Shown in pieces: positions 26,410-39,026 of a stretch of DNA of 64,000 nucleotides (positions are counted from its first letter, which is position 1; each line of letters opens with the position of its first letter). The notes under the pieces were generated by a model. It did not search any database, was not told the DNA's origin, and saw only the letters and a program-made list of their open reading frames with translations. This DNA is from Dermacentor variabilis (taxonomy: Eukaryota > Arthropoda > Arachnida > Ixodida > Ixodidae), in contig NC_134570.1 of assembly GCF_050947875.1 (NCBI RefSeq), forward strand, positions 240,118,584-240,182,583, given 5' to 3'. The position numbers and the translations under genes were made by a program.

Positions 26410-29059
26410 CATACTGTTAATGGTAAATTTACAGCGAGCCCTCGACTACGGATATTAATAGCTACCCGAATGAGTATTTTGGGCCTAACTAAGCTAATGA
26501 TGTTTGTTAATTGTTCTCTCGTTCGCATTACTTGCCTGGGCCAGGTAACCGAAATAAACAATGCCACCCTATGAATGTGTGTTTGCACGCAAGCTGCCAA
26601 CAGTGGCTGTCATTTTCGCATTGATTGTTGCTGTTTCAGCAACTGTGGCGACGGCTGGACTGTGGTTTGACGTGCAGACTGCTACTGGTACCTTTCAAGC
26701 GAGCCCTCGACTACTGATATTGAGAGCTACCCGAATGAGTATTTTGGGCCTAACTAAGCTAATGATGTTTGATAATTGTTCTCTTATTCGCATTACTTGC
26801 CTGGAGCAGGTAACCAAAATAAACAATGCCACCACATGCATGTGTGTTTGCACGCAAGCTGCCAACAGTGGCTGTCATTTTCGCGTTGGTAGCTGCCGTT
26901 TCACCAACTGTGGCGACAGCTTGACTGCGCTTTGACGTGCAGACTGCTACTGGTACCTTTCAAGCGAACCCTCGACTACTGATATTGATAGCTACCCGAA
27001 TGAGTATTTTGGGCCTAACTAAGCTAATGATGTTTTAAAATGGTACTCTTATTCTCATTACTTGCCTGGGCCCGGTAACCAAAATAAACAATGCCACCAT
27101 ATGAATGTGTGTTTGATTGCAAGCTGCCAACAGTGGCTGTCATTTTCGCAAAGATTGTTGCTGTTTCACCAACAGTGGCGACGGCTTGACTGCGCGTTGA
27201 CGTGCAGACTGCTAATGGTACCTTTCAAGCGGGCCCTCGACTACTGATATTAATAGCTACCCGATTGAGTATTCTGGGCCTAACTAAGCTAATGATGCTT
27301 GATAATTGATCCCTTATTCACATTACTTGCCTGGGCCAGGTAACCAAAATAAACAATTGCATCACATGAATGTGTGTTTGCACGCAAGCTCCCAAATGTG
27401 GCTGTCATTTTCGCATTGATTGTTGCTGTTTCACCAACTGTGGTGACGGCTTGACTGCGCTTTGACGTGCAGACTGCTAATCGTGCCTTTCAAGCAAGCC
27501 CTCGACTACTGCTAATAATAGCTACCCCAATGAGTATTTTGGGCCTAACTAAGCTAATGATGTTTGATAATCGTACGCTTATTCGCATTACTTACCTGGG
27601 CCAGGTAACCGAAATAAACAATGCCACCACATTAATGTGTGTTCGCACGCAAGCTGCCAACAGTGGCTGTCATTTTCGCATTGATTGTTGCTGCTTGACC
27701 AACAGTGGCGACGCCTTGACTGTGCTTTAACATGCAGACTGCTATAGGTGCCTTTCAAGCTTACCCTCGACTACTGCTATTAATAGGTACTCGAATGAGT
27801 ATTTTGGGCCTAACTAAGCTAATGATGTTTGATGATTGTTCTCTTATTCGTATTACTTGCCTGGACCAGGCAACCAAAATAAACAATGCTGTCCCATGAA
27901 TGTGTGTATGCACGCAAGATGCCAACAGTGGCTGTCATTTTCGCATTGATTGTTGCTGCTTGACCAACAGTGGCGACGGCTTGACTGCGCTTTGACGTGC
28001 AGAATGCTAATGGTACCTTTACAGCGAGCCCTCGACTACTGATAATAAAAGCTACCCGAATGTGTATTTTGGGCCTAACTAAGCTAATGATGTTTGATGA
28101 TTGTTCTCTTATTCGCATTACTTGCCTGGACCAGGCAACCAAAATAAAATATGCCACCATATGAATGTGTGTTTGATTGCAAGCTGCCAACAGTGACTGT
28201 CATTTTCGCGTTGGTAGCTGCCGTTTCACCAACTGTGGCGACGGCTTGACTGCGCTTTGACGTGCAGATTGCTAATGGTACCATTCAAGCGAGACCTCGA
28301 CTACTGATATTAATGGCTACCCGCATGAGTATTCTGGGCCTAACTAAGCTAATGATGTTTGATAATTGCTCTCTTATTCGCATTACTTGCCTGGATCAGA
28401 TAACCAAAATACACAATGCCATCACATGAATGTGTGCTTGCATGCAAGCTGCCAACAGTAGCTGTCATTTTCGCATTGATTGTTGCTGTTTCACCAACAG
28501 TGGCGACGGCTTGACTGCGCTTTGACGTGCAGACTGTTAATGGTGCCTTTCAAGCAAGCCGTCGACTACTGCTACTATTAGCTAGCCGAATGAGTATTTT
28601 GGGCGTAACTAAGCTAATGATGTTTGATAATTGTTCTCTTATTCGCATTACTTGCCTGGGCCAGGTAACCGAAATAAACAATGCCACCACATGAATGTGT
28701 GTTTGCACGCAAGCTGCCAACAGTGGCTGTCATTTTCGCATTGATTGTTGCTGTTTCAACAACAGTGGCGACGGCTTGACTGCGCTTTGCCGTGCAGACT
28801 GTTAATGGTGCCTTTCAAGCAAGCCCTCGACTACTGCTACTATTAGCTACCCGAATGAGTATTTTGGGCCTAAGTTAGGTAATGATGTTTGATAATTGTT
28901 CACTTATTCGTATTATTTGCCTGGGCCAGGTAACCGAAATAAACAATGCCACCATATGAATGTGTGTTGGCACGCAAGCTGCCAACTGTGGTTGTCATTT
29001 TCGCATTGATTGTTGCTGTTTCAGCAACAGTGGCGACGGCTTGAGTGCGCTTTGACGTG

Positions 29060-29274
29060 CAGACTGCTAATGGAACCTTTCAAGCGAGCCCTCGACTACT
29101 GATATTAATAGCTACCCGAATGAGTATTTTGGGCCTAACTAAGCTAATGATGTTTGATAATTGTTCTCCTATTCGTTCTCTTATGTGTTCTCTTCGTTTA
29201 CAGTGGCTGTCATTTTCGCGTTGATTGCTGCTGTTTGACCAACAGTGGCGACGGCTTGACTGCGCTTTGACGTG
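29060..29274 (+). repeat. Short 215-bp monomer variant, copy 2
   Basis: Same internal replacement (ttatgtgttctcttcgttta before cagtgg) as at 26,195. Shares the upstream gagtgcgctttg and ctaatggaacc bases with copy 1. Confidence 0.9.
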
Positions 29275-32200
29275 CAGACTGCTAATGGTACCTTTGCAGC
29301 GAGCCCTCGACTACTGATATTAATAGCTACCCGAATGTGTATTTTGGGCCTAACTAAGGTAATGATGTTTGATGATTGTTCTCTTATTCGCATTACTTGC
29401 GTGGACCAGGCAACCAAAATAAACAATGCCGTCACATGAATGTGTGTATGTACGCAAGATGCCAACAGTGGCTGCCATTTTCGCATTGATTGTTGCTGTT
29501 TCAGCAACTGTGGCGACGGATGGACTGCGCTTTGACGTGCAGACTGCTAATGGTACCATTCAAGCGAGCCCTTGACTACTGATATTAATAGCTACCCGAA
29601 TGAGTATTCTGGGCCGAACTAAGCTAATGATGTTTGATCATTGCTCTCTTATTGGCATTACTTTCCTGGACCAGATAACCAAAATAAACAATGCCATCAC
29701 ATGAATGTGTGCTTGCATGCAAGCTGCCAACAGTAGCTGTCATTTTCGCGTTGATTGCTGCCGCTTCACCAACTGTGGCGACGGCTTGACTGCGCTTTGA
29801 CGTGCAGACTGCTAATCGTACCTTTCAAGTGAGCCCTCGACTACTCATATTAATAGCTACCCGAATGAGTATTTTTGGCGTAACTAAGCTAATGATGTTG
29901 GATAATTGTTCTCTTATTCGCATTACTTGCCTGGGCCAGGTAACCGAAATAAACAATGCCACCACATGAATGTGTGTTTGCACGCAAGCTGCCAACAGTG
30001 GCTGTCATTTTCGCATTGATTGTTGCTGTTTCACCAACAGTGGCGACGGCTTGACTGCGCTTTGACGTGCAGACTGTTAATGGTGCCTTTCAAGCAAGCC
30101 GTCGACTACTGCTACTATTAGCTAGCCGAATGAGTATTTTGGGCCTAATTAGGTAATGATGTTTGATAATTGTTCACTTATTCGTATTACTTGCCTGGGC
30201 CAGGTAACCGAAATAAACAATGCCACCATATGAATGTGTGTTGGCACGCAAGCTGCCAACTGTGGCTGTCATTTTCGCATTGATTGTTGCTGTTTCACCA
30301 ACATTGGCGAAGGCTTGAGCGCGCTTTGACGTGCAGACTGCTAATGGTACCTTTCAAGCGAGCTCTCGACTACTGCTATTAATAGCTATCCGAATGAGTA
30401 TTTGGGACCTGACTAAGATAATGATGTTTGATAATTGTACTCTTATTCGCATTAGTTTCCTGGGCGCGGTAACCAAAATAAAGAATGCCACCATATGAAT
30501 GTGTGTTTGCTTCCAAGCAGCCAACAGTGGCTGTAATTTTCGCGTTGATTGCTGCTGCTTGACCAACAGTTGCGACGGCTTGACAGTGCTTTAACGTGCA
30601 GACTGCTAATGGTACCTTTCAAGCGAGCCCTCGACTACTGATATTATTAGCAACCCGAATGAGTAGTCTGGGCCTAACTAAGCTTATGATGTTTGATAAT
30701 TGTTTTCTTATTCGCAATACTTGCCTGGACCAGGTAACTAAAATAAACAATGCCTTCATATGAATGTGTGCTTGCACGCAAGCTGCCAACAGTGGCTGTC
30801 ATTTTCGCATTGATTGTTGCAGTTTCACCAAGAGTGGCGACGGCTTGACTGCGCTTTGACGTGCAGACTGCTAATGGTACCTTTCAAGCGAGCCCTCGAC
30901 TACTGCTAATAATAGCTACCCGAATGAGTATTTTGAGCCTAGCTAAGCTAATGATGTTTGATAATTGTTCTCTTATTCGCATTACTTGCCTGGACCAGGT
31001 AATCAAAATAAACAATGCCACCACGTGAATGTGTGCTTGCACGCAAGCTGCCAACAGTGGCTGTCATTTTCGCATTGATTGTTGCAGTTTCACCAACAGT
31101 GGCGACGGCTTGACTGCGCTTTGACGTGCAGACTGCTAATGGTACCTTTCAAGCGAGCCCTCGACTACTGCTATTAATAGCTACCCGAATGAGTATTTTG
31201 AGCCTAGCTAAGCTAATGATGTTTGATAATTGTTCTCTTATTCGCATTACTTGCCTGGACCAGGTAATCAAAATAAACAATGCCTTCACATGAATGTGTG
31301 CTTGCACGCAAGCTGCCAACAGTGGCTGTCATTTTCGCATTGATGTTGCAGTTTCACCAACCGTGGCGACGGCTTGACTGCGCTTTGACGTGCAGACTGC
31401 TAATCGTACCTTTCAAGGGAGCCCTCGACTACTGCTATTAATAGCTTCCCGAATGAGTATTTTGAGCCTAGCTAAGCTAATGATGTTTGATAATTGTTCT
31501 CTTATTCGCATTACTTGCCTGGACCAGGTAATCAAAATAAACAATGCCACCACGTGAATGTGTGTTTGCACGCAAGCTGCCAACAGTGGCTGTCATTTCC
31601 GCGTTGATTGCTGCTGTTTCACCAATAGTGGCTACGGCTTGACTGCGCTTTGATGTGCAGACTGCTAATGGTACCTTTCAAGCGAGCCCTTGACTACTGA
31701 TATTGATAGCTACCCGAATGAGTATTCTGGGCCTAACTAAGCTAATGATGTTTGATAATTGTACTCTTATTCGCATTAGTTGCCTGGGCCCGGTAACCAA
31801 AATAAAGAATGCCACCTTATGAATGTGTGTTCGATTGCAAGCTGCCAACAGTGGCTGTCATTTTCGCGTTGGTAGCTGCCGTTTCACCAACTGTGGCGAC
31901 GGCTTGACTGCGCTTTGACGTGCAGACTGCTAATCGTACTTTTCAAGCGAGCCCTCGACTACTCATATTAATAGGTACCCGAATGAGTATTTTGGGCGTA
32001 ACTAAGCTAATGATGTTTGATAATTGTTCTCTTATTCGCATTACTTGCCTGGGCCGGGTAACCGAAATAAAGAATGCCAACACATGAATGTGTGTTTACA
32101 CGCAAGCTGCCAAAAGTGGCTGTCATTTTCGCATTGATTGTTGCTGTTTCACCAACAGTGGCGACGGCTTGATTGCGCTTTGACGTGCAGACTGCTAATG

Positions 32201-33247
32201 GTACCTTTCAAGCGGGCCCTCGACTACTGATATTAATAGCTACCCGAATGAGTATTCTGGGCCTAACTAAGCTAATGATGTTTCATAATTGTTCTCTTAT
32301 TCGCATTACTTGCCTGGAGCAGGTAACCAAAATAAACAATGCCACCACATGAATGTGTGTTTGCACGCAAGCTGCCAACAGTGGCTGTCATTTTCGCGTT
32401 GGTAGCTGCCGTTTCACCAACTGTGGTGACGGCTTGACTGCGCTTTGACGTGCAGACTGCTAATCGTGCCTTTCAAGCAAGCCCTCGACTACTGCTATTA
32501 ATAGCTACCCGAAGGAGTATTTTGGGCCTAACTCAGCTAATGATGTTTGATAATTGTACCCTTATTCGCATTACTTACCTGGGCCAGGTAACCGAAATAA
32601 ACAGTGCCACCACATTAATGTGTGTTCGCACGCAAGCTGCCAACAGTGGCTGTCATTTTCGCATTGATTGTTGCTGCTTGACCAACAGTGGCGACGGCTT
32701 GACTGTGCTTTAACATGCAGACTGCTAATGGTGCCTTTCAAGCTTACCCTTGACTACTGCTATTAATAGGTACTCGAATGAGTATTTTGGGCCTAACTAA
32801 GCTAATGATGTTTGATGATTGTTCTCGTATTCGTATTACTTGCCTGGACCAGGCAACCAAAATAAACAATGCCGTCACAGGAATGTGTGTATGCTCGCAA
32901 GATGCCAACAGTGGCTGTCATTTTCGCGTTGATTGCTGCTGTTTCACCAACAGTGGCGACGGCTTGACTGCGCTTTGACGTGCAGACTGCTAATCGTACC
33001 TTTCAAGTGAGCCCTCGACTACTCATATTAATAGCTACCCGAATGAGTATTTTGGGCGTAACTAAGCTAATGATGTTGGATAATTGTTCTCTTATTCGCA
33101 TTACTTGCCTGGGCCAGGTAACCAAAATAAACAATGCCACCACATGAATGTGTGTTTGCACGCAAGCTGCCAACTGTGGCTGTCATTTTCGCATTGATTG
33201 TTGCTGTTTCACCAACAGTGGCGAAGGCTTGAGTGCGCTTTGACGTG

Positions 33248-33462
33248 CAGACTGCTAATGGTACCTTTCAAGCGAGCCCTCGACTACTGATATTAATAGC
33301 TACCCGAATGAGTATTTTGGGCCTAACTAAGCTAATGATGTTTGAGAATTGTTCTCCTATTCGTTCTCTTATGTGTTCTCTTCGTTTACAGTGGCTGTCA
33401 TTTTCGCGTTGATTGCTGCTGTTTCACCAACAGTGGCAACGGCTTGACTGCGCTTTGACGTG
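33248..33462 (+). repeat. Short 215-bp monomer variant, copy 3
   Basis: Same internal replacement. It lies in the first copy of the 2,070-bp HOR and carries tttgagaattg instead of tttgataattg. Confidence 0.9.
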
Positions 33463-35317
33463 CAGACTGCTAATGGTACCTTTTAAGCGAGCTCTCGACT
33501 ACTGCTATTAATAGCTATCCGAATGAGTATTTGGGACCTAACTAAGCTAATGATGTTTGATAATTGTACTCTTATTCGCATTACTTTCCTGCGCGCGGTA
33601 ACCAAAATAAAGAATGCCACCATATGAATGTGTGTTTGCTTCCAAGCAGCCAACAGTGGTTGTAATTTTCGCGTTGATTGCTGCTGCTTGACCAACAGTT
33701 GCGACGGCTTGACAGTGCTTTAACGTGCAGACTGCTAATGGTACCTTTCAAGCGAGCCCTCGACTACTGATATTATTAGCAACCCGAATGAGTAGTCTGG
33801 GCCTAACTAAGCTTATGATGTTTGATAATTGTTTTCTTATTCGCAATACTTGCCTGGACCAGGTAACTAAAATAAACAATGCGTTCACATGAATGTGTGC
33901 TTGCACGCAAGCTGCCAACAGTGGCTGTCATTTTCGCATTGATTGTTGCAGTTTCACCAAGAGTGGCGACGGCTTGACTGCGCTTTGACGTGCAGACTGT
34001 TAATGGTACCTTTCAAGCGAGCCCTCGACTACTGCTATTAAAAGCTACCCGAATGAGTATTTTGAGCCTAGCTAAGCTAATGATGTTTGATAATTGTTCT
34101 CTTATTCGCATTACTTGCCTGGACCAGGTAATCAAAATAAACAATGCCACCACGTGAATGTGTGCTTGCACGCAAGCTGCCAACAGTGGCTGTCATTTTC
34201 GCATTGATTGTTGCAGTTTCACCAACAGTGGCGACGGCTTGACTGCGCTTTGACGTGCAGACTGCTAATGGTACCTTTCAAGCGAGCCCTCGACTACTGC
34301 TATTAATTGCTACCCGAATGAGTATTTTGAGCCTAGCTAAGCTAATGATGTTTGATAATTGTTCTCTTATTCGCATTACTTGCCTGGAGCAGGTAACCAA
34401 AATAAACAATGCCACCACATGAATGTGTGTTTGCACGCAAGCTGCCAACAGTGGCTGTCATTTTCGCGTTGGTAGCTGCCGTTTCACCAACTGTGGTGAC
34501 GGCTTGACTGCGCTTTGACGTGCAGACTGCTAATCGTGCCTTTCAAGCAAGCCCTCGACTACTGCTATTAATAGCTACCCGAAGGAGTATTTTGGGCCTA
34601 ACTCAGCTAATGATGTTTGATAATTGTACCCTTATTCGCATTACTTACCTGGGCCAGGTAACCGAAATAAACAGTGCCACCACATTAATGTGTGTTCGCA
34701 CGCAAGCTGCCAACAGTGGCTGTCATTTTCGCATTGGTTGTTGCTGCTTGACCAACAGTGGCGACGGCTTGACTGTGCTTTAACATGCAGACTGCTAATG
34801 GTGCCTTTCAAGCTTACCCTTGACTACTGCTATTAATAGGTACTCGAATGAGTATTTTGGGCCTAACTAAGCTAATGATGTTTGATGATTGTTCTCGTAT
34901 TCGTATTACTTGCCTGGACCAGGCAACCAAAATAAACAATGCCGTCACAGGAATGTGTGTATGCTCGCAAGATGCCAACAGTGGCTGTCATTTTCGCGTT
35001 GATTGCTGCTGTTTCACCAACAGTGGCGACGGCTTGACTGCGCTTTGACGTGCAGACTGCTAATCGTACCTTTCAAGTGAGCCCTCGACTACTCATATTA
35101 ATAGCTACCCGAATGAGTATTTTGGGCGTAACTAAGCTAATGATGTTGGATAATTGTTCTCTTATTCGCATTACTTGCCTGGGCCAGGTAACCAAAATAA
35201 ACAATGCCACCACATGAATGTGTGTTTGCACGCAAGCTGCCAACTGTGGCTGTCATTTTCGCATTGATTGTTGCTGTTTCACCAACAGTGGCGAAGGCTT
35301 GAGTGCGCTTTGACGTG

Positions 35318-35532
35318 CAGACTGCTAATGGTACCTTTCAAGCGAGCCCTCGACTACTGATATTAATAGCTACCCGAATGAGTATTTTGGGCCTAACTAA
35401 GCTAATGATGTTTGAGAATTGTTCTCCTATTCGTTCTCTTATGTGTTCTCTTCGTTTACAGTGGCTGTCATTTTCGCGTTGATCGCTGCTGTTTCACCAA
35501 CAGTGGCGACGGCTTGACTGCGCTTTGACGTG
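35318..35532 (+). repeat. Short 215-bp monomer variant, copy 4
   Basis: The 2,070-bp HOR partner of copy 3, with the same tttgagaattg base change. Confidence 0.9.
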
Positions 35533-38500
35533 CAGACTGCTAATGGTACCTTTTAAGCGAGCTCTCGACTACTGCTATTAATAGCTATCCGAATGAGTAT
35601 TTGGGACCTAACTAAGCTAATGATGTTTGATAATTGTACTCTTATTCGCATTACTTTCCTGCGCGCGGTAACCAAAATAAAGAATGCCACCATATGAATG
35701 TGTGTTTGCTTCCAAGCAGCCAACAGTGGTTGTAATTTTCGCGTTGATTGCTGCTGCTTGACCAACAGTTGCGACGGCTTGACAGTGCTTTAACGTGCAG
35801 ACTGCTAATGGTACCTTTCAAGCGAGCCCTCGACTACTGATATTATTAGCAACCCGAATGAGTAGTCTGGGCCTAACTAAGCTTATGATGTTTGATAATT
35901 GTTTTCTTATTCGCAATACTTGCCTGGACCAGGTAACTAAAATAAACAATGCGTTCACATGAATGTGTGCTTGCACGCAAGCTGCCAACAGTGGCTGTCA
36001 TTTTCGCATTGATTGTTGCAGTTTCACCAAGAGTGGCGACGGCTTGACTGCGCTTTGACGTGCAGACTGTTAATGGTACCTTTCAAGCGAGCCCTCGACT
36101 ACTGCTATTAAAAGCTACCCGAATGAGTATTTTGAGCCTAGCTAAGCTAATGATGTTTGATAATTGTTCTCTTATTCGCATTACTTGCCTGGACCAGGTA
36201 ATCAAAATAAACAATGCCACCACGTGAATGTGTGCTTGCACGCAAGCTGCCAACAGTGGCTGTCATTTTCGCATTGATTGTTGCAGTTTCACCAACAGTG
36301 GCGACGGCTTGACTGCGCTTTGACGTGCAGACTGCTAATGGTACCTTTCAAGCGAGCCCTCGACTACTGCTATTAATTGCTACCCGAATGAGTATTTTGA
36401 GCCTAGCTAAGCTAATGATGTTTGATAATTGTTCTCTTATTCGCATTACTTGCCTGGACCAGGTAATCAAAATAAACAATGCCTTCACATGAATGTGTGC
36501 TTGCACGCAAGCTGCCACCAGTGGCTGTCATTTTCGCATTGATGTTGCAGTTTCACCAACAGTGGCGACGGCTTGACTGCGCTTTGACGTGCAGACTGCT
36601 AATGGTACCTTTCAAGCGAGCCCTCGACTACTGCTATTAATAGCTACCCGAATGAGTATTTTGAGCCTAGCTAAGCTAATGATGTTTGATAATTGTTCTC
36701 TTATTCGCATTACTTGCCTGGACCAGGTAATCAAAATAAACAATGCCACCACGTGAATGTGTGTTTGCACGCAAGCTGCCAACAGTGGCTGTCATTTCCG
36801 CGTTGATTGCTGCTGTTTCACCAATAGTGGCTATGGCTTGACTGCGCTTTGATGTGCAGACTGCTAATGGTACCTTTCAAGCGAGCCCTCGACTACTGAT
36901 ATTGATAGCTACCCGAATGAGTATTCTGGGCCTAAATAAGCTAATGATGTTTGATAATTGTACTCTTATTCGCATTAGTTGCCTGGGCCCGGTAACCAAA
37001 ATAAAGAATGCCACCTTATGAATGTGTGTTCGATTGCAAGCTGCCAACAGTGGCTGTCATTTTCGCGTTGGTAGCTGCCGTTTCACCAACAGTGGCGACG
37101 GCTTGACTGCGCTTTGACGTGCAGACTGCTAATGGTACCTTTCAAGCGGGCCCTCGACTACTGATATTAATAGCTACTCGAATGAGTATTCTGGGCCTAA
37201 CTAAGCTAATGATGTTTGATAATTGTTCTCTTCTTCGCATTACTTGCCTGGAGCAGGTAACCAAAATAAACAATGCCACCACATGAATGTGTGCTTGCAC
37301 GCAAGCTGCCAACAGTGGCTGTCATTTTCGCGTTGGTAGCTGCCGTTTCACCAACTGTGGCGACGGCTTGACTGCGCTTTGACGTGCAGACTGCTACTGG
37401 TACCTTTCAAGCGAGCCCTCGACTACTGATATTAATAGCTACCCGAAGGAGTATTTTGGGCCTAACTAAGCTAATGATGTTTTATAATGGTGCTCTTATT
37501 CTCATTACTTGGCTGGGCCCGGTAACCAAAATAATGAATGCCAGCATATGCATGTGTGTTTGATTGCAAGCTGCCAACAGTGGCTGTCATTTTCGCATTG
37601 ATTGTAGGTGTTTCACCAAGAGTGGCGACGGCTTGACTGCGCTTTGACGTGCACACTGCTAATGGTACCTTTCAAGCGAGCCCTGGCCTACTGATATTAA
37701 TAGCTACCCGAATGAGTATTCTGGGCCTAACTAAGCTAATGATGCTTGATAATTGATCCCTTATTCGCATTACTTGCCTGGGCCAGGTAACCAAAATAAA
37801 CAATTGCATCACATGAATGTGTGCTTGCACGCAAGCTGCCAAATGTGGCTGTCATTTTCGCATTGATTGTTGCTGTTTCACCAACTGTGGTGACGGCTTG
37901 ACTGCGCTTTGACGTGCAGACTGCTAATCGTGCCTTTCAAGCAAGCCCTCTACTACTGCTATTAATAGCTACCCGAAGGAGTATTTTGGGCCTAACTCAG
38001 CTAATGATGTTTGATAATTGTACCCTTATTCGCATTACTTACCTGGGCCAGGTAACCGAAATAAACAGTGCCACCACATTAATGTGTGTTCGCACGCAAG
38101 CTGCCAACAGTGGCTGTCATTTTCGCATTGATTGTTGCTGCTTGACCAACAGTGGCGACGGCTTGACTGTGCTTTAACATGCAGACTGCTAATGGTGCCT
38201 TTCAAGCTTACCCTTGACTACTGCTATTAATAGGTACTCGAATGAGTATTTTGGGCCTAACTAAGCTAATGATGTTTGATGATTGTTCTCGTATTCGTAT
38301 TACTTGCCTGGACCAGGCAACCAAAATAAACAATGCCGTCACATGAATGTGTGTATGCACGCAAGATGCCAACAGTGGCTGTCATTTTCGCGTTGATTGC
38401 TGCTGTTTCACCAACAGTGGCGACGGCTTGACTGCGCTTTGACGTGCAGAATGCTAATGGTACCTTTCAAGCGAGCCCTTGACTACTGATATTAATAGCT

Positions 38501-38754
38501 ACCCGAATGAGTATTTTGGGCCTAACTAAGCTAATGATGTTTCTTAATTGTTCTCTTATTCGCATTACTTGCCTGGGCCAGGTAACCGAAATAAACAATG
38601 CCACCACATGAATGTGTGTTTGCACGCAAGCAGCCAACAGTGGCTGTCATTTTCGCATTGATTGTTGCTGTTTCACCAACAGTGGTGACGGCTTGACTGC
38701 GCTTTGACGTGCAGACTGCTAATGGTACCTTTCAAGCGGGCCCTCGACTACTGA

Positions 38755-38758
<4 letters not shown>

Positions 38759-38797
<39 letters not shown>
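38759..38797 (-). repeat. Element 1 3' tail microsatellite (TTGA)n
   Basis: Eight or so atca units on the plus strand, ending aaatcaag. On the element's strand this is a TTGA/TGAT repeat at the extreme 3' end, in place of a poly(A) tail. Simple-repeat tails are usual for CR1/L2-group LINEs, where the reverse transcriptase initiates on a short 3' repeat. Confidence 0.9.
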
Positions 38798-38801
38798 GTT
38801 T

Positions 38802-38838
38802 TATTTTCGCCAGACAGTACATTGTTACTGCGAAAATA
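38802..38838 (-). other. Element 1 3'-terminal stem-loop
   Basis: On the minus strand TATTTTCGC (38,838-38,830) pairs perfectly with GCGAAAATA (38,810-38,802), a 9-bp stem. Inside it AGTA pairs with TACT around an ACAATG loop, with GTCTG left as a bulge. It lies directly before the tail, where LINEs with defined 3' ends carry the structure recognised by their reverse transcriptase. That role is inferred from position and pairing. Confidence 0.75.
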
Positions 38839-39026
38839 GGGGGCCAGAGAAAAAAGATGCATCTGTGCAGCTTGACTAAGCTCTAACCACCCGTACAACA
38901 GCAGTGACACGACGATTTATTATCTTGATTCTGTTAACTAAACATATCAGCAAATAAACGATCAGGCAGTCCGATCACAAATGACAATTACGAGAACAAT
39001 TAGAAGCATAAGCAGTTTCAATAAAG
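38839..39026 (-). other. Element 1 3' untranslated region
   Basis: Non-coding stretch between the ORF2 stop (39,027-39,029) and the stem-loop. I see no other feature in it. Confidence 0.8.

Larger units (their letters stand above)
32315..36454 (+). repeat. 2,070-bp higher-order repeat (7 full + 1 short monomer), two tandem copies
   Basis: 32,315-34,384 and 34,385-36,454 are tandem copies at an offset of 2,070 bp, equal to 7x265+215. Each contains one 215-bp short monomer. In a read-through I noticed only three single-base differences between copies (around 32,664/34,734, 33,413/35,483 and 33,438/35,508), so this is probably the most recent duplication in the window. After the second copy the array returns to the gaccaggtaatcaaaat monomer type. 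Confidence 0.92.
1..38758 (+). repeat. 265-bp satellite array, block A
   Basis: Head-to-tail tandem array of a monomer of about 265 bp, roughly 146 copies, all in one orientation. Landmarks recur in nearly every copy: cagactgctaatggtacc, ctcgactactgatattaata, aagctaatgatgtttgata, a GGTAACC palindrome and cgacggcttgactgcgc. Monomers differ by scattered substitutions, and the variants are arranged in higher-order repeats listed separately. The block begins and ends mid-monomer; at the right it is cut by the 3' end of a LINE. Base composition of the consensus is about 45% GC. I see no gene in it. Open frames of 60-137 codons occur on both strands but repeat with the satellite. Confidence 0.98.

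Noticed and set aside
1..38758. CRISPR array or other short-repeat system
   Set aside because: The repeated unit is 265 bp with no constant repeat and variable spacer pattern; the retroelements are eukaryotic LINEs.
38759..38797. Independent microsatellite locus
   Set aside because: It is the 3' tail of element 1, directly adjoining its stem-loop and the insertion junction.
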